From positions 7,254,001-7,318,000 of the forward strand of contig NC_060254.1 in the NCBI RefSeq assembly GCF_921293095.1: 64,000 nt of DNA, read 5' to 3'. The notes under the pieces are model-generated. The model searched no databases. It saw nothing but the letters and a program-made list of their open reading frames with translations, and was not told the DNA's origin. The position numbers and the translations under genes were made by a program. This document shows positions 53,790-64,000 of the stretch, piece after piece. Each line of letters opens with the position of its first letter. Position 1 is the stretch's first letter. Source of the DNA: Ischnura elegans (taxonomy: Eukaryota > Arthropoda > Insecta > Odonata > Coenagrionidae).

Positions 53790-55000
53790 ATATCGCACAC
53801 GTCCTCTTACGATGCTCCTCTTCTTTCTTCTGTGAATACTTGCGTCTGAAATCTCTTCTTCTTCGTGCAGTCTTCACTCTTCCTTCCTTGAAGTCCAGCG
53901 ATGGCTTGAATCTGTGAAGAGGTAAGATTAGTGCATGCACAAACAAATAAATAAATAACACTAACATGCAAGCCCTAACGCGACGCAACGGAGAAATACT
54001 CGCAGCACACGCAAATATAAATAATCACACGCAGAAAAATATCGCACGAAATCACACGATAACACACGCAATCGGATTCTTGCCGTTCTTCGAGCTCAAC
54101 TGGATGTCTTCAATCTTCGTGGCTGGAAGGGAAAGGGTTACAAACATGTTACAATTAAGTACAAAAAAACACTCAGTTCAAGTGAGGGATTGTCAATGTC
54201 CACTCAATCCTGATACACACACACATTATCTTCCCTCTTCATTTTTCGAGGCCCCCTGCGATGTCTTCAATCTTCGGGGCCTCAGCTACGTCTTCTTTCT
54301 TCATTCTTCACTCCTGCAATAAATGGTGTTAGTACAAAACCCACCCAAATACCTTAAAAGAGCTACACACACAAACATACCCACATGGATTTCCTGCCTA
54401 AGAATGCATTCTTTGTCCCCTAGGACCGGTCTCATTCGTAGTAATTAACTTTAAAGTGCACTTTCTGGTACCTTTGTTTCAGCGCTGTTTCGAAACCTTT
54501 TTAAACTTGCTCCTTCGAGCCGTTACCTTTCGTGTACTGATGTTACCAAGAACTCGTGCTTTGATAATCGAGGGTGAATTCACTTTCCACCAGGAGTCTC
54601 TCATAACTCCAGTTGTGTGGTTCAGGTCGGCCCTAATTTACCATTTCACGTTCAAAATTACCTGGTGTAAACCTGATGAAAATATACGGCAATGCACAAC
54701 GTCCGAGGAAAACTGCATTCTTCCCAGCATTCAACCCAAGTCGATGGATGGTGTTCTAATTCTTCAATATTCATTCTGAAATTGAAAAAGCAAAAATGTG
54801 CATTAAAATTCGAGTAAAATCTCTTCGAATAACATAAAAGGAATTAGCATTGGATGTCCCGCGAGGCCATCGTCTTCTTCTCTTCTTCAATTACTGCTCC
54901 ACCCTTCATTCTTCCCCTCACGTTCGGGGATGGCTTGCACCTAAGGAGAGAGCAAAAAATAAATTTAAATTCGGGGGTTAGATTATTAAATATGGGTCAC
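53790..55000 (-). repeat. further diverged copies of the same module
   Basis: Related pieces occur near 53880-53920 (ccagcgatggcttgaa), 54080-54120 (aactggatgtcttcaatctt), 54250-54300 (gcgatgtcttcaatcttcgg) and 54880-54945 (cggggatggcttgcacctaa). On the minus strand several follow an acceptor-like tctctccttag or ttcacag. They may be diverged copies of the tandem unit exon. The reading frame is not conserved between copies, so I do not call a gene. Confidence 0.4.
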
Positions 55001-55049
55001 TCCACCTTAATTCAACAAGCGTTTGTACCTAAGAGACTCAGATTTTGAT

Positions 55050-55780
55050 ATCTGCATGGGTCTACTTCAACCTCAAACTTAATACCCTGAGATCTTATTT
55101 TTAAATGTGGTTTTAATACGATATCGATCGTTTCCAAAAGAAATTGCCTTAAATTATATAAATCCCGCAACTTAACTATCAAATTGTCGTAGAGCCATTA
55201 TTTATTGCTTATTTTACAGCTAAGTCCATTCGGAAGTCACTCTGAGTGAAATACTTATAAAGTGCACTTCCCTATTATTGTTATATTTAAATGTTTAAAA
55301 CATTGTTAATCAACTTTTCTCAAATAATCTATCTCAAAATTGGCCCAAGCATTTATTCTTTAGAATGTAGGCTCATTCATTACCTTAGAAAAACAAAAAT
55401 TAAATTTAAATCAACTCCTGAATGATATTTTTTGAAATTTTTTAAACGTTTACTTTTCCTCCCGTGCGGCTTTCCGATTACATTTAATACCAGTCTATGG
55501 ACGTGTACTCATAGACTGGTAGTCTATATCATAGTAGTATGACCTACAGCTTCAACTATAAAATATCAACTATGAATTTATCAAAATCTGAGACCCTACG
55601 GGACATATTTTTTTTAATTGAGGTGGAATGATTCAAACTATTATACCCTTCTACCTTTAAAAATCGTGAAAATGGATACTTAAACGAAAGCTCTTTATTT
55701 AAAAAGAAGGACACAAAAAAATTCTCTAGAAGTTAACATATTTATACAATGACTTTTAAACAATAGGCTATTTTTTAGGG
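55050..55780. other. unannotated AT-rich stretch
   Basis: An inverted copy of a 16-base string (accagtctatggacgtg / catagactggtagtct) at about 55492-55530 is the only structure noticed. Confidence 0.4.
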
Positions 55781-55794
55781 AGTGATATGGAAGT

Positions 55795-56025
55795 GATATT
55801 GAATAGGGTAGGTATATTAAAATCTCTCGTAAACAGAATAAATTATTGTACTTTAATGTGGAATAATTTATATTTACTTTATATACAACAGGTTATATTT
55901 TAGGTAGCTTGCTATCGTGATATTGAATAAGGTAGGCATATTAAAAATATAGTATATAAGGGTAGGTATATCTCTCGTAAACAGAATAAATTATTGTACT
56001 TTAATGTGGAATTCTTTACATCCAC
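55795..56025. repeat. tandem duplication of ~120 bp
   Basis: gaatagggtaggtatatta ... ctctcgtaaacagaataaat then tattgtactttaatgtgga occurs at about 55799-55864 and again at about 55924-56013, with an extra insertion in the second copy. Confidence 0.7.
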
Positions 56026-56029
56026 TTGA

Positions 56030-56500
56030 ATTTAGCAGTGAAAGATACATTTTTGTATACATATGTAAACTGACTTAGAAATATATAACTTTAATAATTA
56101 TTATAGCGACACTAGAGAATTCGTAGAATATGCAGTACCAAAGAAATACATAGCAAACAAACATTTTTGGAAATACTACATCGTATCAACTATTTTGTTT
56201 TAAAAAATAGGCATACAACAAAATTTAAATGTATAACTAAAAAAATTGAAGTTATTGACCACACGATGTTAGTATATTACAAGCTGAGCAAGATTCTTTA
56301 ACTGTATTGGATTTGTACAAATTGGAATTCTAAGTTACTTTGTTCCGCCTAGATCACAATTTAAATTTATCAAGTTTATTTTTGATACGTTTGTTTTGGA
56401 TAAAGTAGTACGGAAACTCATTTTTAATCAATAATCAGAGTCGAATTTAAGTATACCGGGACTAGCCACGGTGATAACTTTTACGGGAGTCACCCGCAAG
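56030..56500. other. unannotated AT-rich stretch
   Basis: No supported gene or repeat was seen. Confidence 0.4.
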
Positions 56501-56508
56501 TTTAATGA

Positions 56509-56582
56509 CGCCTCGGTAGCTTAACTGGCTAAAGCACTCGGCCGGAAATCGAGGGATCCGGGTTCGAATCCCGGTCAAGGCG
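56509..56582 (+). repeat. tRNA-like SINE head (tRNA-Ser(GGA)-like, not a real tRNA)
   Basis: A 74-base cloverleaf can be drawn: acceptor CGCCTCG with CAAGGCG (one mismatch), D arm GCTTAACTGGCTAAAGC, anticodon stem CTCGG/TCGAG with loop CCGGAAA, and a perfect GGGTTCGAATCCC T arm. Position 33 is C instead of the near-universal T, and serine tRNAs need a long variable arm, absent here. The sequence continues into a tail (aatgattttttctctgtgga) and the reverse strand gives ALTGIRTRIPRF, the usual SINE peptide. It is therefore a tRNA-derived repeat. Confidence 0.75.
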
Positions 56583-56802
56583 AATGATTTTTTCTCTGTG
56601 GATTTTTCGCACAAATAATCAGAGTCACAATTTATATAAAAATTTCCTTCTCTCTTCACATAAATCGTTGAAATTGATACTGGAAACAAAGGAGGCAGTC
56701 TAGTGAACCTTATTTCTATATTTCACGGGTTACCTTCGTGGTAAAATGAAAAATGAATAACTTAAAACGATGATCCAAAACCATGCGTTATTATCGCGAC
56801 AG

Positions 56803-56985
56803 AGTAGGGTAGTTTCCTTCATCAAAGGAAACTGAAGGCATTGATTGCGATTCGTTACCCACCATTAATGTATTCATAATATACAAATTATTTGGTTTTT
56901 GAAATACCGGTTTAGATGAATGGCAAGGGTCAATTTTATCCTCATTTGAAAAAGGCCAGATTGGCGCCCATGCGATGCCACTCAA
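56803..56985. repeat. interspersed repeat, copy 2 (first copy 2187-2385)
   Basis: Starts agggtagtttccttcatcaa and ends ggccagattggcgcccatgc. It is highly similar to 2187-2385 in the same orientation. Confidence 0.7.
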
Positions 56986-56999
56986 ATCAGGAAGATCAA

Positions 57000-57520
57000 A
57001 AAGAAGAAATACTTAACACGAATGAAAAATATTCAGGCATAAAATATTAGCCATTATTTTAAAACTTTCTATACCGGTGGTTGGTTTCCCGGGGGAACAG
57101 AAGACTACAAGCCTCGTCACCTGCCGCCATAGACACGACCTCCCCCAGGTATAAAAATTATGCAATAATATTAAATATTAAGCGGTGATAGTAATAAGTA
57201 ATTTATTGCAGTACTTGATACCACAGTTCATGCTACGAAAATTAATTGACATTCGAATGGAAGTTAAACCCGTAATAATTTATAGTCGAGTTGAACCATT
57301 AAAGCTTACAATAATAATGGAGTTAGGACTTATCATTGGAAATATTTATCACGTGTTTCTTACGTGTATAGTGATTAAGAACTTCTCCTTGTGGTTTATG
57401 TTTGGTAATAGGATACATAATAATGTGAAAGGAATTATTTTGATGTATTAACTTGAAAATTCACCGTCTAACCAACTCAATTGTGAAGGCGATTGAGCAG
57501 AAAATTGTGCATGTTCTAAT
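57000..57520. other. unannotated AT-rich stretch
   Basis: An open frame at 57185-57451 (88 codons) is hydrophobic in its second half but has no recognised motif. Confidence 0.3.
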
Positions 57521-57527
57521 ACTTCTA

Positions 57528-57600
57528 CATCAACCTAATTCTCGGCGAGCCACTTTTAGGGTGTTTGGCAGGGGGTGATTAATCACCAACTTGCAGCATG
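57528..57600 (-). mobile_element. LINE 3' end, diverged CR1-like relative
   Basis: ctacatcaacctaattctcg then ttagggtgtttggcaggggg parallels the 3' end of the CR1-like LINEs (catctacataatagcccgc then aaaggcgtgtggcaggggg). Only about 70 bases remain. Confidence 0.45.
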
Positions 57601-58451
57601 CAAGAGGACCACAGCTTGCACACCGCACGGTCATAGTAATATTACGCATAATAGCATAATATACGTCCATATTCAGGGGATTTGGTTCATAAATTCACGT
57701 TTTCACTCGCACTTGTAATTTTATTTGCTTTAACACAGTTAAGTTAACATGAGATCTTACTCAGCGACTATTCGCAGTAAAACGAACCTTGTGACCAATG
57801 CATGCGACGTCATGGAGGAATGTAGAGGGCTTAGATGGTCCCTTTTGTTGTGCCCTGACTCCCCTTCCCCCATCCTCTCTTCTTCTCCTTCAATACCTCC
57901 CCTTCACAACCATCTCTCCACCCTACGACGCACCAACCGAACCTCTCCCGAACGCCTTCGCAATGCACTTGGACTTAAAATCGGGCCAGCAATTTCGACT
58001 CTGACTTGAGCTATTTGTACGCGGCAACCTCCCCTTATATCCTTAGTGATTCCCCGCCCTCCATTACCTCTCAGGACTGTTAGTAAGAAGCTATGCGTCA
58101 CTTTGGTTTTGGTTTTTCCCTCTATTCCTCATTCTAACATACCTAGTGAAATTTGAGTCTCACAGCAGTTCGGTTTGGGTAAGGGGGGTGTATCCTCCGT
58201 CGCTGAAGTGTACGTGTAAGTCCTATTCTCGTAAATAAACCTATTAATCTACAAATTTAATCATACTTGTTGTATTTAAGAATGATACATTATTTGGCAA
58301 TTTAATTTGGTCACAATTATTGTAGTTTTTGTACCCACAATGTTGGTTTAGCCTTCATGTTCCTTCCGAGGATAATGATTAAGAACTCTTCCTTTCATCA
58401 GTACCGTATTTTTAGTGCTATAGCTTAATTCTACTTCTGTTTTCTTTACAG

Positions 58452-58817
58452 CTTACGAAATGTGGAATGAAAAACACAAAAATTATGCAGTGATTGACAG
58501 TGCAATCCTAAAATCGAGGTGTCGACGATCTCTTAAAGCATTTGCCTCGACGCTTGGATCGATAACGGTGGTTCTTCATAATGATGGAAGCAGTGTGCAT
58601 GTCTCTTGGAATTATGTGAAGCTACCTGAATGTATTACTCATCGGCATGAACGAGTGTTCATTCATCTAAAGACTGAAGTGAAAGTGTCTAGGGTTTATC
58701 AAATAATTCATTGTCAGTGTTGTGTTCGATGTGAAGTGCTTGTGAATACAAGTATTTTGGAGAGTGGCTGTTGTAAAGCTGAGCCCTGTCGACGATGCAT
58801 CCGCCAGCAAATAAAAG
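58452..58817 (+). CDS. possible host exon encoding a cysteine-rich secreted-type peptide
   Basis: The exon lies between a strong acceptor (tctgttttctttacag) and a donor (ATAAAAG|gtaggg). It is open for 121 codons with phase 1 at both ends, so it could be skipped or shuffled cleanly. The peptide includes MWNEKHKNYAVIDSAILKSR, FASTLGSITVVLHNDGSSVH and a C-terminal cysteine cluster (HCQCCVRCEV, GCCKAEPCRRC). Eleven cysteines, mostly clustered, suggest an extracellular disulfide-rich domain, possibly a cystine-knot-like one. I do not recognise the family. If the donor is not used, the frame ends at a TGA at 58844. Confidence 0.5.
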
Positions 58818-58849
58818 GTAGGGAGTCTTCTCCTCTTGCAGTTTGATTC

Positions 58850-61800
58850 AACATGAAGGTAAAACAGTTTTTGCAGAAAATAATTTAAAACAGAAGTGAT
58901 TTAGCTCCATTTTTTCTGAGGAGAAGGAAAATCCTTGACCCAATGCGTGGCGTCTCATTGAAAATGAAAAGAGTGATCTAGCTAACGTTTTCTTTAGTGT
59001 AGCGGGCTATATAAAGAAGGATTTTCAGATTTGTTCACTAGGCATTAAATGATATCATTGCACTTTGGCAATCGCGTGACCTGGCCACCAATTTTCACAG
59101 GCTCGACTAAGTTGATGTGCGATGCCTTGGAAATAATAATTAACTTCGCAATGTTCTAATACTTCAATTTTGCACCCTATAATGATACTGTACTGATGCG
59201 CCATTCCTAACAGTTTGTACTCTATTTAAGTGCCTGAAAGTGCAAGCAGTGTCGTGTAGACAAAGTTCTAAAAATAGTATGTGTTCAGTTTAAACGGTCA
59301 GATAGACAGAACAACTAAAATCACCTCTTTGGAAAAGTGTGTTAAAGTGGGAAAGGTGTTTGGTTGGGAGAAGTAGATAAACGTTCTTTCCACTTCCCTC
59401 TGCGCTGTTAACGCATGACCGTGCAAACCTGCGTGAAGCAGTAACCGCAAAATGTATAGAATGCGGATTCGACCGCATTCTTCTCCAATGTCACCCCAAA
59501 TGGTGATAGCTGGATAATTTTCTTAGTCTTAAGATTGTTTTTTCCACCTCTAACCTGTATGGCATGACTTCAAAGGACGCACCTCTATCGCTCGACCGAA
59601 TACATTTTCTTAGTTATGGTTATATTCCTGGCTCTATCTTTTTATCGACATGTTACTCGCTTATGATCTAAAGCTAATCTTCGCCGTTTTTCAGGGTATA
59701 TACCTTCCATTGATCCCTTGCATACCGACCGTCTAAATCTCAGATACAACACAAGCCGTAAGTGCCAACTCATTATTTCTGCCCCATTTACTTCTTTCAC
59801 TTGTTTGTCGACGAGAACCGCTCCCCATATTTTTTTCGTCGCCTTGTCTACGGAAAAATCGAAACCGTTTGATAGCTGAAGGAAACCACGAAACCTTTCC
59901 TGTTGTACCGCCATAACTCGTGAATTGTGAAAGAATATTCAGGTATATTGAACGAATATTTTGTCGGCTTATCTCATGTCTAAAAGTTATAAGGCGGACG
60001 AATTGTATCTCTTCAGCTTTTGTTGACTATGACCATTATCACTAAATTACACAAAACTGATAATCAAACCTCGCTTCCAAAGTCTGAATTACACATTCAG
60101 AAATATTCCCATGCAGAAATGTGTTGATTAAAATCTTTAAACTCATTTAGTTACAATTTATCAATTGAAAATTCCCTGTAGTAGAGTTGACCAAACTAAT
60201 GTCAATGAACTTGGCGATTGCTGAATCTCCTTCACTTAGCCTCTCTAAACACAGAATCTCTAATAAGCTAACTCGTAGTGGCGCCTAAAATCCATCATCA
60301 ATTCTAACTGAAAATGGTTTTATTTCAGGGAAAATTAAACCAAAACTTTTATTAATTTAAAATAGGTTTAAACTTACTTAAAATGCCAGTTTTTATACCT
60401 TCAGTGAAAAATAAAATTACCATATCAAAGATAATTTATTTGCGCCGTTACAAAAACCGATTAATTCAATTGATGAAAGGCTAACGATATGACTTACCTC
60501 GAGTAAGATACGACGATGAAGACCAAGAATCTTAACGGAAAGAAATCAACTTCATCAGTCCGTCCTTATGCTTTCCTTGAAGTAATAACTATCGCTGGTG
60601 ACTTATATCTTCAGTTGGTTCGTAATGAACCATTTAGCAAACTCTTTGTTGATAGATGACAGCATCTGGTTACTCCACCCAGACATGGCTTAAGTTGACT
60701 TTGGCTGACAGGGAAACGAATCTGCGAATGACCAGAAAAAATAAATACTTCTATGTTATTTTTATATTTCAATCAAGAGCTATTGATTTCATCGTCGTGC
60801 ACAAGAAAGTAAAATGACATAATTATTCAGGATTAACGACACTATTTTGAGGCCAAGAAAGACGAAGGCTACTAACTAACGCCATTATAAATGAACAAAT
60901 TTAAACCGATCATGCAAGTTAGCATGCTTCATCGATATCTGTGGTATAATGAAAAAAGATGATCACATTGAGGACTTAATTGAATACCATATCATTGATC
61001 ATATCGAAGATTGAAGATCTTCATTTGGAACTGTAAAGGTTTCATAGTTTGCACTCGAGTAATTAACAAGATGAGAAATAATTTGTGGGGGTCATTTGAA
61101 AGTTTTTCTGCGATTAAACTTAGAGCATCAATTATGAGAATATCGACTGACACATTCGGAACTGGCAAATAAATAGAATTTTTCCGTTTCATGGAATCTT
61201 TTCCACCGAAAAAATACGTAAATCCAAAGTAGTATTAATCTAAGCAATGTATACGACCTTGGTTGCTTCGAAGCTACTAATGCTCAGTTTGGTTTTCATA
61301 TTCAAATTTTCGATAAATTTGATACATCGATGACAATAAAATGGATCGCATGCATATGAAAGTAGAGAGTGTTTATGCTCTAAAGCGAACACAAATAATC
61401 TTATCCCTTATATACTTATCGCATAGTAGGATTAGCAATGCTCTTATCGTTTGTGAACTCACAACACATATCTCCGCTATTCACTGTCGTATGCAATAAG
61501 TTTACATGATGAGCTATATTAGAGACATGTTTATGCGTAAGGATAGCCGTGATTAAAATTATTTTCTCAGGTCCTTATTTCATAAAAATAACTTGGGCTC
61601 ACTTACCTCAGTCAGTAACGCTGTATTTCTTCTTAGTATTTCTGTTGATATGTAGCTTGTAGTAATCGCTCTCCATCCTCGTTTCCGCATAATGAGACGG
61701 TGACTTCAACGAACGAAGGAACGACTGAAACAGTCCAGGAAATTAATTTAACAAATTTAAAACATTCAAAAGTGTGATTCTACCGAAAGGACGGTTGGTG

Positions 61801-62190
61801 AGGGAATGGGGTGTTCTTTCTTCGTAAACAAGGGGAAGGGGAGTTGCTGCTATGCGGACGAGAGTTGAATGCGGAGTTGATGTACTGTTTTTCGTAATGC
61901 GATGACGTGTTTTGCAAACGTACCTAATGACCTTCTCAGATGACTAGAAATTTCTAGAACATTGATCACGTGAGTTTCGACCGTTGGCCGCTTGAGAAAT
62001 TCCGCGCTATTTTTGTATAACAGCAGCACCAAATGAACGAATCTCATTGGTTAATCGTATTATTGATTTTCCGCGCGATATATTTCATTATTTATAATAT
62101 AGAACATGACCGTATTTATCGATGTATTTTATTGGATAAAATCTCAAATGACGTTTACGACATCCAGCGCTTTTTTTAGATTTATCGTTG
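58850..62190. other. unannotated stretch, possibly intronic
   Basis: No second exon was identified with confidence. A minus-strand frame at 59642-59914 (90 codons) has no recognised motif. The region is AT-rich and TE-poor compared with the rest of the window, as expected of host gene introns. Confidence 0.35.
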
Positions 62191-62199
62191 CCTAAATAA

Positions 62200-62322
62200 A
62201 TAAATCTGTTGTAAATTATCGTGACGTCACATGCACACGTGACATGGATGACGGAGTGTCGGAACATCCCCTCCCTCCCTTTCTGGACTTCAGTTCGCGG
62301 CAAGCTCTCTAGGGGTATAGAG
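62200..62322 (+). other. possible 5' untranslated exon
   Basis: A GC-richer patch (gtgacatggatgacggagtg ... aagctctctaggggtatag) ends in a strong donor (ATAGAG|gtgagt at 62322). The only ATG frame stops after 22 codons. It may be a first, non-coding exon of a plus-strand gene continuing to 63710. Confidence 0.25.
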
Positions 62323-62329
62323 GTGAGTA

Positions 62330-63470
62330 CCATCACTACTTCTTTTGTGAATCCTTTTCATATTATTTTCAATGCCCTTTCAATTTATTCTCTGAAGTGT
62401 AGGATACTTCGCAAATACAATTTGTTCAACTTCAATATGTAATCGTGATCAGAGTGGCATGTATTTTGAGGGACAATATTTATTACGCCAACTGCCTCCA
62501 CATTCCCACATTTATTACAACGTGTGAAATGTTCCTCGAAGTTAATATTAGTTTCAGGGTGTTTTTTTTAAAGAACGATAGTGATAGGTAAATACCCTCG
62601 CCGATTATTAGCGTCCTGTTTTTTTATTCTTTATCTTGTGACCTAAGAATTTAAATTTGTCGAGATTTTTCGATTTTGTGAGATTGGACTAAATTCCGTA
62701 CTTGATTTGTTGCCAGAACGAATATTCGATCATTCAACTCGTTTGGCCCTCGACTAAGTACTTCCGATTGGAATATGTGTAAATTATGACAATTACATTC
62801 CGTTATGAAGTGTCTACATTTGAAATGACTAAGTGATCTGTGAATAGTTTTATCATTACATGCATCGTGGTTTTAAGAACATCAAAGATAACGGCTTAAT
62901 CGTAGGAATTATGATCCGCACGGCACTCTGGTAGCTTACTTCTATTACATCAGCATATTAGTTACTTTTTGTCGAAGGTTAAAATGATGAATTTCATCGC
63001 AGTGACTGTAAATATAGGGTATTAACATTAGACTTGGAACAGTGTATTTAGTGCCAGCCACGCTGGTTCGTTGCTGATTGTGAGAGAACCTGAAATTTCA
63101 AAATGAAGCTTCTATCCGCGATTTCTTCAGTTGCTAGCCAGGACGTCTTATTCATCCTTTCCATGATTGGTACCTGAATGTCGAGTTAATCCACATAGTG
63201 ATAGTTTCTATGAGGCATTTAAAAAAGTCCTTGGTATTTAACCTAGGAAATTGCTATCAACTTATTTCGTTAATACTACATGCACCTGCCACTCCGAAAC
63301 CGCTACGCAATAATTGGTCGTATGATATTAATGACGAGGAAAAGCAATGGAATATTGGCGGTCATAATTGGATTCAAATCACTTCACTTGGAACTTTATT
63401 TTTTCAACTTATTTCAACTTTGTGTTCGTTAGTAAGATAATTTGTTGCAGCCTTTAATTTCATCATAATC
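62330..63470. other. unannotated AT-rich stretch
   Basis: No motif-bearing frame. Possibly intronic. Confidence 0.35.
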
Positions 63471-63477
63471 CGTTAGT

Positions 63478-63560
63478 TAATAATAATAATAATAAAATGC
63501 CTTTATTCGGGCGAGGTTGAAACTGGAAAGTCCCCTCTTCCACCTAACCCCTCGATAACG
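63478..63560 (-). mobile_element. LINE 3' end with (TTA)n tail
   Basis: The plus strand reads taataataataataaaatgc then ctttattcgggcgaggtt. On the minus strand this is an AATAAAGGCATTTT end followed by a TTA repeat tail, as seen in several insect LINEs. Too short to classify. Confidence 0.45.
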
Positions 63561-63709
63561 TCAATGCAAGCATATCATAAAATATTAGACAAACGTTTAC
63601 AGTACTTACCAAGAATATACAATATACACTGTTAGTTATGCTCCATGTAAAACGTAAACTTTTAGCACGTGAATATTACCAGCTTTTAATGCACACTTTT
63701 TCTTTTCAG

Positions 63710-63813
63710 GTCCTCGTTTAATGCTGGGGTAGTGGATCAGTTCCGAGAAACAGTTGGGGTCAAATGGGGCACTGCGATGAGGTGTCAAGGAAGAGGATGG
63801 CTAAAGGATTATG
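63710..63813 (+). CDS. possible internal exon of a plus-strand host gene
   Basis: The acceptor ttttcttttcag and the donor TTATG|gtgagt are both strong. One frame is open: SSFNAGVVDQFRETVGVKWG and MRCQGRGWLKDY. The incoming phase (2) does not match the outgoing phase of the 58452-58817 exon, so if they belong together another exon lies between. The protein is not recognised. Confidence 0.45.
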
Positions 63814-64000
63814 GTGAGTCAATATAATTCACTTCATGAAAATTATTTGATAGGTCTTTGAATATTCCCATACATAGATCTTCGGCTTCTCTTTGTCTCT
63901 ATTAGTAACTAAATAACAACTAAATCTTGCGTGGTACGCAAAAATCACCTTATTCTGTAATAATTGTTATTAAGATATTTCATCATTCACTACTTTATAA

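Noticed and set aside
53779-53988. Basic arginine-rich frame (RRRRDFRRKYSQKK) as the true product of the tandem modules
   Set aside because: The frame is closed by a stop in the second tandem unit and splice phases differ between units; the acidic frame is better conserved, and neither is certain.
56509-56582. Functional tRNA-Ser(GGA) gene
   Set aside because: C at position 33, an acceptor mismatch, no long variable arm, and a SINE-like tail; better explained as a tRNA-derived repeat.
59642-59914. 90-codon minus-strand frame as a gene
   Set aside because: No recognisable domain, no neighbouring exon, and chance frames of this length are frequent in a 64-kb window.

Overview
This window comes from an animal nuclear genome, most likely an arthropod. 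It is AT-rich and gene-poor. Coding is broken into short exons with GT/AG splice sites, there are AATAAA signals, and the one promoter I can read has a TATA box plus a TCAGTC arthropod-type initiator. Nothing bacterial (operons, Shine-Dalgarno sites, CRISPR) is present. Most of the window is transposable elements (TEs), many inserted into one another.

Region by region: 0-5 kb holds a decayed hAT transposase, a possible host exon (1728-1877), a 5'-truncated Penelope-like element (PLE) with a GIY-YIG domain and hammerhead-like motif, and a LINE tail. From 5 to 8 kb there is a hAT-type MITE, a 1.27-kb Harbinger-like foldback element and a broken THAP domain. From 7973 to 21974 lies a 14-kb DNA transposon of the EnSpm/CACTA type. 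It has matching CCCACACAGCA ends, TA target duplications, AATATTCC-rich subterminal repeats, an intact 722-aa transposase and an intact six-exon DUF4806 gene. It has itself been hit by a second CCC...-ended transposon (8261-11447), tRNA-like repeats, a small PLE/ribozyme insertion (15951-16139), a Tigger-like element (18616-20051) that contains a TTAA-flanked element (18864-19584), and a hAT MITE (21309-21623). A damaged mariner follows at 24.3-25.5 kb.

From 27 to 33.7 kb is the clearest host gene: a four-exon secreted C-type lectin on the minus strand, 210 aa, with promoter, signal peptide, acidic C-terminal tail and poly(A) signal. Its introns hold further TEs. From 33.9 to 40.6 kb there are two copies of a CR1-like LINE, SINE-like tRNA repeats, a hAT MITE and a solo hammerhead-like segment. 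From 41.2 to 43.7 kb lies a broken Mutator-like element with a YqaJ nuclease domain. From 44 to 48 kb are several MITEs with clear target duplications. From 48.7 to 55 kb is a region of locally duplicated modules, including three tandem ~362-bp units each with splice-acceptor-like, stop and (in two) AATAAA signals on the minus strand. From 56.5 to 64 kb is mostly unannotated sequence with a tRNA-like SINE and two plausible plus-strand host exons (58452-58817, 63710-63813).

Main message: the window is a stratigraphy of at least ten TE families, with datable nesting, around one recognisable immune-type lectin gene.
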